A stretch of DNA of 59,110 nt from Mesorhizobium helmanticense (GTDB taxonomy: Bacteria; Pseudomonadota; Alphaproteobacteria; Rhizobiales; Rhizobiaceae): the NCBI RefSeq assembly GCF_003034915.1, contig NZ_PZJX01000020.1, positions 1-59,110 of the forward strand, written 5' to 3'. Position numbers and translations under genes: made by a program. Positions 45,497-53,800 of the stretch are shown one piece after another (the first letter of the stretch is position 1; each line of letters starts with the position of its first letter). Under the pieces are notes generated by a model. That model did not search any database. It was given only the letters and a program-made list of their open reading frames with translations, and was not told where the DNA came from.

Positions 45497-46462
45497 CTAT
45501 GAGGCCTTTTCTGCCGCAGGCCCGGCATGGTCCAGCAGCCGCCGTGCCATATGCGCACCGACCACTAGATGTGTGCACAGCCCGCCGGTGATCGCCGCGA
45601 TCAGCGGTTCGAACTTGCTGTCCTCCTGTACGACCATGAGCCGCTTTTCGATCTTGCGCAGCGATGACAGCGCCGCCGAAATGACCCGGCGGTTGTAGCT
45701 GCAGTCGAGCGCCTTGCCTTCGGCGTCGATGATCTGCCCGGCAATGACACCGGCCGCCCCCGCCTTTCGCAATGCCGCCATCTCCTCGGCCGTCAGCGCG
45801 CCGCATTTGACGACGTGGCTGTCGGCATCGACGGTGCCGACCGAATAGAGCGCCAGGTCGCAATCGCCAATGCCCGACAATTGCTCGCGGATCACCGGCT
45901 CGGCGCGCAGGCCGCGCGCCAGTTCTTCCGTCGTCAGCACCAGCGGCGCATAGAAATTGAGCCCCTTGGCGTTGAGCCGGCGCGCGATCTCCATGGTGCA
46001 TTGGTCGGGCCGGTACGAATAAGGCGCTCCCAGATTGCCGCAGAGCTGCACCACCGTGACGTCCTGCAGGTCGGCATAGGACATGATATCGGCGATCGTA
46101 TAGACGGTGCGTCCCCAGGCGACGCCGATGCGGTCGCCCTTCTTGACCAGTTCGAGGAAGACGCTGGCCGCCAGCACCGCGATGTCGGTCGAGGGATCGG
46201 CGACATGGCCGTTTTCCGGCGCGATCCAGACCGCGTCGAGCTTCAGCGCGTCTTCCAGCTTGCGCGCCAGCACGTCGTCGGTGAAGAGCTGCGTTGAGGT
46301 CGAGATGTTGACGATGCCGGTCTCGCGTGCCTTGCGCAGATACATGGCGACCGAGGCACGGGAAATCTTGAGCTGGCTGGCCACCTGATCCTGGCGCAGG
46401 CCATGGGCATAATAGAGCCATGCGGCCTTGTGGATAAGCTGTTCTGCCGGTCGGATCGCCAT
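45497..46462 (-). CDS. SorC-family transcriptional regulator
   Basis: Regulator of 321 residues: an N-terminal helix-turn-helix (AAWLYYAHGLRQDQVASQLKI) and a SorC effector domain (GDRIGVAWGRTVYTIADIM, VVQLCGNLGAPYSYR, DLALYSVGTVDADS, THLVVGAHMARRLL). ATG 46462 is preceded by GAGGGAG. It sits 92 bases upstream of the aldolase/dehydrogenase gene on the same strand and probably controls that operon in response to a sugar phosphate. It could also act at the divergent mtnK/importer palindrome, which has no regulator of its own nearby, but that is speculation. Confidence 0.88.
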   Translation of the reverse strand: MAIRPAEQLIHKAAWLYYAHGLRQDQVASQLKISRASVAMYLRKARETGIVNISTSTQLFTDDVLARKLEDALKLDAVWIAPENGHVADPSTDIAVLAASVFLELVKKGDRIGVAWGRTVYTIADIMSYADLQDVTVVQLCGNLGAPYSYRPDQCTMEIARRLNAKGLNFYAPLVLTTEELARGLRAEPVIREQLSGIGDCDLALYSVGTVDADSHVVKCGALTAEEMAALRKAGAAGVIAGQIIDAEGKALDCSYNRRVISAALSSLRKIEKRLMVVQEDSKFEPLIAAITGGLCTHLVVGAHMARRLLDHAGPAAEKAS

Positions 46463-46480
46463 GCCATCTCCCTCTCTGAC

Positions 46481-46508
46481 ATTATTCACGGCTCTCGACA
46501 AAAGTCAA
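46481..46508 (-). promoter_or_regulatory. Promoter of the SorC regulator / aldolase operon
   Basis: On the minus strand TTGACT (46503-46508), 16 bases, AATAAT (46481-46486), followed within 20 bases by the GAGGGAG ribosome site of the regulator. On the other side, at 46561-46572, is a perfect 12-base palindrome GCTGCATGCAGC lying between this promoter and the acyl-CoA synthetase gene. Confidence 0.55.
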
Positions 46509-46675
46509 ACTTGGGTGGGAGCACGAATACATTCCCTCTTTTGATGGGGATCAAGGTCGAGCTGCATGCAGCGTATCATAGGCTTGGCCATGCAAGGGGG
46601 CCATACAAGGGTGGTGACGCGGCCGGGAGCCTGTGATTAGAAGTTTCCAACAAGCACATCAGGGGGAGGACGGGG

Positions 46676-48316
46676 ATGGGCAATCAGTATGAACAGGATC
46701 TCGACAGGAACGCGGCCAACTACCAGCCGTTGACGCCACTGACCTATCTGGAGCGGGCGGCAAGCACCTACCCCGATCATGTCGCCATCATTCATGGCCG
46801 CCAGCAAACCACCTATCGCGATTTCTGGCGGCGGTCGTTGAAGCTCGCCTCGGCGCTTTCGAAACATGGCATCGGCAAGGGCGACACCGTCACCGTCATG
46901 CTCTCCAACACGCCGCCGATGCTGGAAGCGCATTTCGGCGTGCCGATGACCAAGGCAGTGCTGCATTCGCTTAACACCCGCCTCGATGCCGCGGTCATCG
47001 CCTTTCAGTTCGACCACGCCGAGACGAAAGTGCTGATCGTCGACCGCGAATTCGCCGGCGTCGTCAGGCAAGCGCTGGCCATGGCCAAGGTCAAGCCGCT
47101 GGTCATCGACTATGACGATCCGGAGTACGCCGCCGACGCGCCATATCCCAAGGGCGAGCGCATCGGCACGCTGGACTACGAGGAGTTTGTCGCCGGCGGC
47201 GACGAGGATTTCGCCTGGTCGATGCCCGACGACGAATGGGACGCAATATCGCTCAACTACACCTCCGGCACCACAGGCAATCCCAAGGGCGTCGTCTACC
47301 ATCATCGCGGCGCGGCGCTGATGGCCTACACCAACACCATCCATGCTGGCATGGCCAAGCATGCTGTCTATCTCTGGACGCTGCCGATGTTCCATTGCAA
47401 CGGCTGGTGTTTTCCCTGGACGCTGGCCATCCAGGCCGGCACCCATGTCTGCCTGCGCTGGGTGCGGCCAAAGCCGATCTACAACGCGATCGCCGACCAT
47501 CGCGTGACCCATCTGTGCGGCGCCCCGATCGTCATGTCGGTGCTGATCAATGCCAGGGATGAGGACAAGCGGGAATTCCCGCAGACCGTCACCTTCAACA
47601 CGGCCGCGGCGCCTCCGCCGGAAGCCGTTTTGTCGGGCATGGCCGATGCCGGTTTCGCCGTCACCCATCTTTACGGCCTGACCGAGACTTACGGCCCGGC
47701 CGTCGTCAACGAATGGCATGGCGAGTGGGATGGGCTGGACAAGGGTCCGAAGGCGGCGAAGAAGGCCAGGCAAGGCGTGCGCTACGCCGCACTCGAAGGC
47801 CTGACCGTGATGGATCCCGCGACGATGGAAAAAACCCCGGCCGATGGCGAGACGATCGGCGAGGTCATGTTCCGCGGCAACATCGTCATGAAGGGCTATC
47901 TGAAGAACCGCAAAGCCAGCGACGAGGCCTTTGCCGGCGGCTGGTTCCACTCCGGCGACCTCGGCGTCATGCATCCCGATGGCTATATCCAGCTCAAGGA
48001 CCGCTCCAAGGACATCATCATTTCCGGCGGCGAGAACATCTCCTCGATCGAGGTCGAGGACGCGCTCTACAAGCATCCGGCCATCGCCTCCTGCGGCGTG
48101 GTCGCCAGATCCGACGACAAATGGGGCGAGGTGCCGGTCGCCTATGTCGAGCTGAAGCCGGACAGGACGGCGACCGAGGCCGAGATCATCGAGCATTGCC
48201 GCTCGCTGCTTGCTCGCTTCAAGGTGCCGAAGGCGGTGATCTTCGCCGAGATCCCGAAGACCTCGACCGGCAAGATCCAGAAGTTCCGGCTGCGGGAAAT
48301 GGCGAAGGGCGCCTGA
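46676..48316 (+). CDS. AMP-forming acyl-CoA synthetase (medium/long-chain, FadD-like)
   Basis: ANL-superfamily ligase of 546 residues. The P-loop is LNYTSGTTGNPKGVVYHH, TLPMFHCNGWCFPW marks acyl binding, LYGLTETYGP and GWFHSGDLGV follow, and DRSKDIIISGGENISS is the hinge. The catalytic Lys is in TSTGKIQKF near the C-terminus. It activates a carboxylic acid to its acyl-CoA through an acyl-AMP. The segment order matches the 3-methylmercaptopropionyl-CoA ligase/medium-chain group (DmdB-like) as well as general fatty-acid ligases. GGGGGAGGA precedes the ATG. It stands alone between the SorC regulator and the TetR efflux operon. Confidence 0.9.
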   Translation: MGNQYEQDLDRNAANYQPLTPLTYLERAASTYPDHVAIIHGRQQTTYRDFWRRSLKLASALSKHGIGKGDTVTVMLSNTPPMLEAHFGVPMTKAVLHSLNTRLDAAVIAFQFDHAETKVLIVDREFAGVVRQALAMAKVKPLVIDYDDPEYAADAPYPKGERIGTLDYEEFVAGGDEDFAWSMPDDEWDAISLNYTSGTTGNPKGVVYHHRGAALMAYTNTIHAGMAKHAVYLWTLPMFHCNGWCFPWTLAIQAGTHVCLRWVRPKPIYNAIADHRVTHLCGAPIVMSVLINARDEDKREFPQTVTFNTAAAPPPEAVLSGMADAGFAVTHLYGLTETYGPAVVNEWHGEWDGLDKGPKAAKKARQGVRYAALEGLTVMDPATMEKTPADGETIGEVMFRGNIVMKGYLKNRKASDEAFAGGWFHSGDLGVMHPDGYIQLKDRSKDIIISGGENISSIEVEDALYKHPAIASCGVVARSDDKWGEVPVAYVELKPDRTATEAEIIEHCRSLLARFKVPKAVIFAEIPKTSTGKIQKFRLREMAKGA

Positions 48317-48395
48317 TAGGCGGCCCCGGACTTCGGCAACATCAGTCGATTCTGTCACCATATGTCACCAGGCGTACGCGTACGTCGAAATCGCA

Positions 48396-48457
48396 TTGAC
48401 AGGTCGTTGGTTTCAATTTACGAGTGACGAAAGTTAAAATTCGTCACTCGTAAATTG
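48396..48457 (+). promoter_or_regulatory. TetR operator and promoter of the efflux operon
   Basis: CAATTTACGAGTGACGAA (48414-48431) and TTCGTCACTCGTAAATTG (48440-48457) are perfect inverted arms of 18 bases around an 8-base AT-rich spacer, ending 10 bases before the regulator ATG. A perfect TTGACA (48396-48401) with 17 bases to TACGAG (48419-48424) places the -10 inside the left arm. Binding of the TetR dimer would shut the promoter. A further perfect palindrome CGTACGCGTACG is at 48373-48384. Confidence 0.88.
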
Positions 48458-48467
48458 ACAGAGAGCC

Positions 48468-49079
48468 ATGTCAGAAGCCGCAACCCACATCGTGGCCGAC
48501 CCCACCCGCCAGGAGAATGTGACGCGCATTCTCGACTGCGCCGAACGCCTGTTTCGCCATTATGGCTACGGCAAGACCAATGTCGCCGACATCGCGCGCG
48601 AACTCGGCATGTCGCCGGCCAACATTTATCGTTTCTTTGCCTCCAAGGTCGAAATCCACCAGGCCGTCTGTGGCCGGATGCTCGGCGCAAGCTACAAAAT
48701 GGCCTACGAGATTTCCCGTCTGCCGATCAGCGCCGAGGAGCGGCTGCGGCGCTACGTGCACGCGCAATACAAGATGACGATGGAGGTCATGCTCGACGAC
48801 CAGAAGGTCCATGAGATGGTCATCGTCGCCCTCGAACGTGACTGGGGCGTCATCGACAAGCATATCGACAGCATCCACGATCTGTTCGCCGAGGTAATCC
48901 GCGACGGCATTGAAGCCGGCGAGTTTGCCGACCAGGATCCGGTGATCGCGTCGCGCTGCTTCGGCGCCGCCACGGTCATTTTGTGCCACCCGCAAATGGT
49001 GGCGCAGTGTCTTGCCAAGACCAATCGGGCAATGCCCGACGACCTCATCGACTATGCGATCCAGGCCTTGAAGAAATAG
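48468..49079 (+). CDS. TetR-family repressor of the RND efflux operon
   Basis: TetR-family protein of 203 residues. The N-terminal DNA-binding domain has ILDCAERLFRHYGYGKTNVADIARELGMSPANIYRFFASK, here described only in parts: helix-turn-helix about residues 40-60. The remaining helical ligand domain is not informative about the inducer. It is transcribed first, 54 bases ahead of the membrane-fusion lipoprotein gene and downstream of a perfect long palindrome, so autoregulation with the pump genes is very likely. The start follows GAGAG at a short distance. Confidence 0.9.
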   Translation: MSEAATHIVADPTRQENVTRILDCAERLFRHYGYGKTNVADIARELGMSPANIYRFFASKVEIHQAVCGRMLGASYKMAYEISRLPISAEERLRRYVHAQYKMTMEVMLDDQKVHEMVIVALERDWGVIDKHIDSIHDLFAEVIRDGIEAGEFADQDPVIASRCFGAATVILCHPQMVAQCLAKTNRAMPDDLIDYAIQALKK

Positions 49080-49133
49080 CCGCCGCCCGCCGGGTGTCAG
49101 TGTCGACAATTCATCTCCAGCAGGAGTGCGAAA

Positions 49134-50282
49134 GTGTCCTTGTCCAGTATCATCATCCGCAGGCTGCCAGTCGCTGGCCTGATCGTCGCCACGCTTGGGC
49201 TCGCCGCCTGCTCGCAGGAAAAAGCTGAGGTCAAGGAGATCATCCGCCCGGTCAAGGTGGTCGAGATCGCCAAGGCGAACGACACCCGTGAGCTCTCCTA
49301 TTCCGGCTCGGTGCATGCCCGCACCGAGATGAATCTTGGCTTCCGCATCAACGGCAAGATCACTGAGCGCCTGGTCGATATCGGCGACAGGGTGAAGCCG
49401 GGCGATGTCCTTGCCCGCATCGATCCCGCCGATTACGAGCTCTCGGTCAGCAGCGCCAAGTCAGCACTTGATGCCGCCGAAAGGGGGGTCGAGACAGCAG
49501 GTCTCGCGCGCCGTCGCACCGAACAATTGTTTACCAGGAACGTCTCGTCGAAATCGCAGCTCGAGCAGGCAACCCTTAGCTACGATCAGGCGGTCGCCAC
49601 CCGGGATTCCGCCCGGTCATCGCTGGACCAGGCGAAAAACCAGGTTCTCTACACCGACCTCAAGGCGGACAGAAACGGCATCGTCACATCGGTTGCCGCC
49701 GATGTCGGCCAGGTGGTTGGCTCCGGCAGTCCGGTCGTGACCGTTGCCGTCGATGGCGAAAAGGAAGTGCTGATCGCCGTTCCGGAAATGGATATCGCCC
49801 AGTTCAAGCCGGGAAAGGACGTCAAGGCAGGCTTCTGGTCCGACGACGCGCTGACGCTCGACGGCAAGGTCCGCGAGGTCGCCGGCAGCGCCGATCAGCA
49901 ATCGCGCACCTTTGCCGTTCGTGTCAGCCTGCCAAACGATCCGCGCGTGCTTCTCGGCATGACCGCGACCATTGAAGCCTCGGTGTCCAACAGCCGGCAA
50001 AGCGTTGCGATCCCGTTGAGCGCGCTGGCGCAGAAGGATGGCCAAAAGATCGTCTGGACCGTGGACCGCAACGGCGACACCGTCCATGCACGGCCGGTCA
50101 AGGTCGCCGAATTCGCTCCTGACGGCGTGCGGGTTACCGACGGGTTGAAGCCCGGCGACGTCGTCGTCGCCGCCGGGACGCAGTTCATGACCGAGAATCT
50201 GAAAGTAAAGCTTTCCGGCGATGCAGCCCAGCAGTCCGCATCGGCCGAGAATGATGGCGACACCACCAGCAGCCTGCGCTGA
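49134..50282 (+). CDS. RND efflux periplasmic adaptor lipoprotein
   Basis: Membrane-fusion protein of 382 residues. The signal ends with a lipobox (LGLAAC, Cys at about residue 26), so it is anchored in the inner membrane. The barrel-sandwich halves are RTEMNLGFRINGKITERLVDIGDRV and TDLKADRNGIVTSVAADVGQVV, with a helical hairpin between (about 95-160) and beta-barrel/MP domains after. GTG 49134 is the start, with AGGAG seven bases upstream. It links the inner-membrane pump encoded next to an outer-membrane channel; no channel gene is present, so a shared TolC-type protein must be used. Confidence 0.92.
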   Translation: MSLSSIIIRRLPVAGLIVATLGLAACSQEKAEVKEIIRPVKVVEIAKANDTRELSYSGSVHARTEMNLGFRINGKITERLVDIGDRVKPGDVLARIDPADYELSVSSAKSALDAAERGVETAGLARRRTEQLFTRNVSSKSQLEQATLSYDQAVATRDSARSSLDQAKNQVLYTDLKADRNGIVTSVAADVGQVVGSGSPVVTVAVDGEKEVLIAVPEMDIAQFKPGKDVKAGFWSDDALTLDGKVREVAGSADQQSRTFAVRVSLPNDPRVLLGMTATIEASVSNSRQSVAIPLSALAQKDGQKIVWTVDRNGDTVHARPVKVAEFAPDGVRVTDGLKPGDVVVAAGTQFMTENLKVKLSGDAAQQSASAENDGDTTSSLR

Positions 50283-50382
50283 AGCGCGGGCGAAATGAAA
50301 GCCCCACCGTCATCGCCGAGGCGCAAGCCACGGGTCGAGTGGGTCATGGTTTCCGGGCGGTGAGCGCCCGATTGTCGAGACG

Positions 50383-50414
50383 CGAGGTCGATGTACCCCC
50401 CACATCGATCCTCG
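50383..50414 (+). other. Hairpin in the adaptor-pump spacer
   Basis: CGAGGTCGATGT (50383-50394) pairs with ACATCGATCCTCG (50402-50414) with one bulged base and a C-rich loop. It lies in the 248-base gap between the adaptor and pump genes, where no other gene or promoter is evident. It is not followed by T residues, so it may tune pump expression or stabilise the message. Confidence 0.45.
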
Positions 50415-50530
50415 TGCCCCACCACGACGAGTGTCTCTCCGCTCGGAAAGCCTCGCCGCCCGGAAGCCAGATCGAAAATTCATGAGCAGCAAGCGCGAGC
50501 GCTGCCGATCAATTGGACAGGACTGGCGTC

Positions 50531-53500
50531 ATGACCACCGACAGCACTGAGAAGCGGCCTTTCAATCTTTCGCGCTGGGCAATCGGCCACCCGAGCATTG
50601 CGCGGTTTCTGTTCGGCCTGATCATCATTGCCGGCGCGCTCGGCCTGATGCGCATGGGCCAGAAGGAAGATCCGGATTTCACCTTCCGCGTCATGGTCGT
50701 CCAGGCCGTCTGGCCGGGCTCCTCGATCAAGGAGATGGAGGACCAGGTCGTCAACAAGATCGAGCGCAAGCTGCAGGAAACGCCGCATCTCGATTTCGTC
50801 CGCTCCTACACGCGCGCCGGCAGCGCTATCATCACCGTTCAGATCAAGGGCGACACCAATCCGGCGCAGGTGGCGGACGCCTTCTACCAGGTGCGCAAGA
50901 AGGTCGGCGACATATCAGGCGACTTGCCGCAGGGCTTGCTCGGCCCATACTTCAACGACGAGTTCGGCGACACTTTCATCACGCTGCACTCGATCAGCGG
51001 CGACGGCTACAGCTATCCCGAGCTGAAGAAATTCGCCATCCAGGCGCGCGACATGCTGTTGACGACGCCCGGAGTGGAGAAGGCCGTCATCATCGGCGAC
51101 CAGCCCGAGAAACTCTACATCGACGTTTCGTCGAAAACGCTGGCCGAACGCGGCCTGACGCTCACCGATCTGCAGAATGCGATCAAGGGCCAGAACAATG
51201 TCGATCCGGCGGGTTCGGTCGATACCGGCACGAACTCGGTGCGCATTTCGGTCGAAGGCGACGTGACCAAGGCGGCCGATATCCGCGAACTTCGCCTGCG
51301 CGCCGGCAACCAGGTGACGCGGCTGGGCGACATCGCCACCGTCACCTCCGGTCTCGAGGACCCCTACCAGCGCAAATACCGCTACAACGGCCACGACAGC
51401 GTCCAGCTCGGCGTCGTCATGGCCAAGGGTTTCAACGTCAGGGACGTCGGCAAGGATGTCGAGGCGACCTACCAACGCTTCGAGGAAGGACTGCCCTATG
51501 GCGTTGCGGTCGACCAGATTTCGGACCAGCCTGAGGTCGTCAAGGACGCCGTCAACGAATTCATGGAGGCGCTCGGCGAGGCGCTGCTGATCGTGCTTGT
51601 CGTCTCGTTCCTGTCGATCGGCTGGCGTTCGGGCCTGGTGATCGCGATCGCCATTCCGCTGGTGCTGGCAGCCACCTTCGCCATCATGTACGAAATCGGC
51701 ATCGATCTGCAGCGCATCTCGCTCGGCGCGCTGATCATCGCGCTGGGCCTCCTGGTCGACGACGCCATGATCGTCGTCGAGATGATGGAGCGAAAGCTCG
51801 AGGAAGGACTGGTCAAGATCGAGGCGGCGAGCTTCGCCTATTCCTCCACCGCGTTCCCGATGCTGACCGGCACGCTGATCACCACCGCCGGCTTCATCCC
51901 GGTCGGCTTCGCCGCCTCGACCGCCGGCGAATATGTGCGCACCCTGTTCTACGTCGTCGGCATCGCGCTGGTCGTGTCCTGGTTCGTGGCGGTTTATTTC
52001 ACGCCATGGCTCGGCCACATGATCCTCAAGCAGCGCAAGCACGCCGGCAGTCACCACGATGCCTTCGACACAGGCTTCTACCGCCGGCTTCGCGCCACGG
52101 TCGGCTGGGCCGTACGCCATCGCATCATCGTGCTGACCATGACGCTGATGACCTTCGCCACCAGTCTCTGGGCATTCCAGTTCATCCCGCAGAACTTCTT
52201 TCCGCAATCGTCGCGTCCGGAAATCCTTGTCGATCTCTGGTTGCCGGAAGGCACCAGCATCAAGGAGGTCGAGACGCAGGCCAAGGCGCTCGAATCAAGG
52301 ATGATGGACGACCCGGACAAGCGCTTCATCGCCACCTATATCGGCGAAGGCGCGCCGCGCTTCTTCCTGCCGCTCGACCAGCAGCTCAGGAATCCGAACT
52401 TTGCCCAGCTTCTGGTGATGGCCAAGGACGAGCCGGCGCGCGAACGGCTGATCGTCAAGATGCGCACCATCCTGGCTGAGGATTTCCCGTCGATCCGCGC
52501 CAAGGTCGACCGCCTGTTCCTCGGTCCGCCGACCGGCTGGCCGGTGCAGATGCGCGTCATGGGTCCGGACCGTCAGGAGGTGCGCCGCATCGCCGATGAG
52601 GTGAAGGCGAAATTCCAGGCAAATCCGCTGCTCGGCGCCGTGCACGACGACTGGCTGGAGCCGGTGCCGGCGATGAAGCTGGTCATCGACCAGGATCGTG
52701 CCCGTGCGCTCGGCGTCACCTCGCAGCGCATCCGTCAGATGCTGCAGGCGACGATGTCCGGCGCGCCGCTCGACGATTTCCGCGACGGCGAGGAGACGGT
52801 TTCCATTGTCGCCCGCGAGCCGGAGGCGAGCCGCAAGCTGCTGTCGTCGGTCGACTCGGTCTACATCCCGACCGATTTCGGCGGCTTCGTGCCATTGTCG
52901 CAGGTGGCCAAGGTCGTGCCGGTGCTCGAGCAGGGCATCGAATGGCGACGCGATCGCCTGCCGACGATCAGCGTGCGCGCCACGCTGCCGGACGGCGTGC
53001 AGTCGAACGATGTCGTCACCAAGATGTACAACGACATGAAGGGCCTGCGCGACGGTCTGGCGCCCGGCTACAAGATCGAGATCCAGGGCGGTGCCGAGGA
53101 TTCGGCCGAAAGCCAGGCCTCGATTGCCGCGAAAGCTCCAATCATGCTGGCCGTCATCGTCGTGCTGTTGATGATCCAGCTGCAGCATTTCGGCAAGGCG
53201 ATGCTGGTGCTGGCGACCGGCCCGCTCGGCATCATTGGTGCCGCCGCCGCACTGCTGATCAGTGGCGCGCCATTCGGCTTCGTCGCCATCCTTGGCGTCA
53301 TTGCGCTGCTCGGCATCATCATGCGCAACTCGATCATCCTGGTCGACCAGATCGACCAGGACATCGCGAGAGGCATGGAGCGCTCGGAGGCCATCATCGG
53401 CTCGGCCGTCCGCCGTTTCCGGCCGATCGTGCTGACGGCGATGACGGCGGTGCTGGCGTTGATCCCGATCTCGCGCGCCGTCTTCTGGGGTCCGCTCGCC

Positions 53501-53677
53501 TATGCCATGATGGGCGGCATCCTGGTTGCCACCGTGCTCACCATCCTCGTCCTTCCGGCAGGCTATGCCCTGTTCTTCGGCAGGGAGCCCAAGAAGGCTG
53601 CCGAGCAGGCGCCCGGGACAGGGGAGGCGGAAGAAAGCGAAAGGCCCCAAATGCAACTGCCCCTGGCGGCCGAGTAA
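50531..53677 (+). CDS. RND-family multidrug efflux pump (inner-membrane)
   Basis: Resistance-nodulation-division transporter of 1048 residues with the standard plan: a first membrane helix at about 20-40, a periplasmic porter domain, a block of membrane helices at about 335-530, a second porter domain, and a final helix block at about 870-1025. The proton-relay acidic pair is in GLLVDDAMIVVEMMERKLEEG. It exports lipophilic compounds using the proton gradient. I chose ATG 50531; an in-frame TTG 18 bases earlier is less likely. Its partner adaptor is upstream and the substrate is unknown. The order TetR-adaptor-pump without an outer-membrane gene is common in rhizobia. Confidence 0.93.
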   Translation: MTTDSTEKRPFNLSRWAIGHPSIARFLFGLIIIAGALGLMRMGQKEDPDFTFRVMVVQAVWPGSSIKEMEDQVVNKIERKLQETPHLDFVRSYTRAGSAIITVQIKGDTNPAQVADAFYQVRKKVGDISGDLPQGLLGPYFNDEFGDTFITLHSISGDGYSYPELKKFAIQARDMLLTTPGVEKAVIIGDQPEKLYIDVSSKTLAERGLTLTDLQNAIKGQNNVDPAGSVDTGTNSVRISVEGDVTKAADIRELRLRAGNQVTRLGDIATVTSGLEDPYQRKYRYNGHDSVQLGVVMAKGFNVRDVGKDVEATYQRFEEGLPYGVAVDQISDQPEVVKDAVNEFMEALGEALLIVLVVSFLSIGWRSGLVIAIAIPLVLAATFAIMYEIGIDLQRISLGALIIALGLLVDDAMIVVEMMERKLEEGLVKIEAASFAYSSTAFPMLTGTLITTAGFIPVGFAASTAGEYVRTLFYVVGIALVVSWFVAVYFTPWLGHMILKQRKHAGSHHDAFDTGFYRRLRATVGWAVRHRIIVLTMTLMTFATSLWAFQFIPQNFFPQSSRPEILVDLWLPEGTSIKEVETQAKALESRMMDDPDKRFIATYIGEGAPRFFLPLDQQLRNPNFAQLLVMAKDEPARERLIVKMRTILAEDFPSIRAKVDRLFLGPPTGWPVQMRVMGPDRQEVRRIADEVKAKFQANPLLGAVHDDWLEPVPAMKLVIDQDRARALGVTSQRIRQMLQATMSGAPLDDFRDGEETVSIVAREPEASRKLLSSVDSVYIPTDFGGFVPLSQVAKVVPVLEQGIEWRRDRLPTISVRATLPDGVQSNDVVTKMYNDMKGLRDGLAPGYKIEIQGGAEDSAESQASIAAKAPIMLAVIVVLLMIQLQHFGKAMLVLATGPLGIIGAAAALLISGAPFGFVAILGVIALLGIIMRNSIILVDQIDQDIARGMERSEAIIGSAVRRFRPIVLTAMTAVLALIPISRAVFWGPLAYAMMGGILVATVLTILVLPAGYALFFGREPKKAAEQAPGTGEAEESERPQMQLPLAAE

Positions 53678-53800
53678 TCCTTGCTGGCGCATAGGATGCG
53701 CCGGCCAAAAAATGCTAGAACGCCGTACGTCTGACGTTGCGGCGTTGTGGCGTCCTCCATTACAGGGCGGCTATATGCCCGCCTCACAAGGAGGAAGATA

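Noticed and set aside
45405..46421. N-terminal extension of the aldolase/dehydrogenase frame
   Set aside because: Runs through the SorC regulator gene in another frame; the real protein begins at MKNLWNDGN, as in other members.
46637..48361. Minus-strand open frame of 574 codons opposite the acyl-CoA synthetase
   Set aside because: Shadow of a clear ANL-family ligase gene on the plus strand.
50283..50530. Missing outer-membrane channel gene in the adaptor-pump gap
   Set aside because: Only 248 bases with a hairpin are present; there is no room for and no trace of a TolC-type gene.
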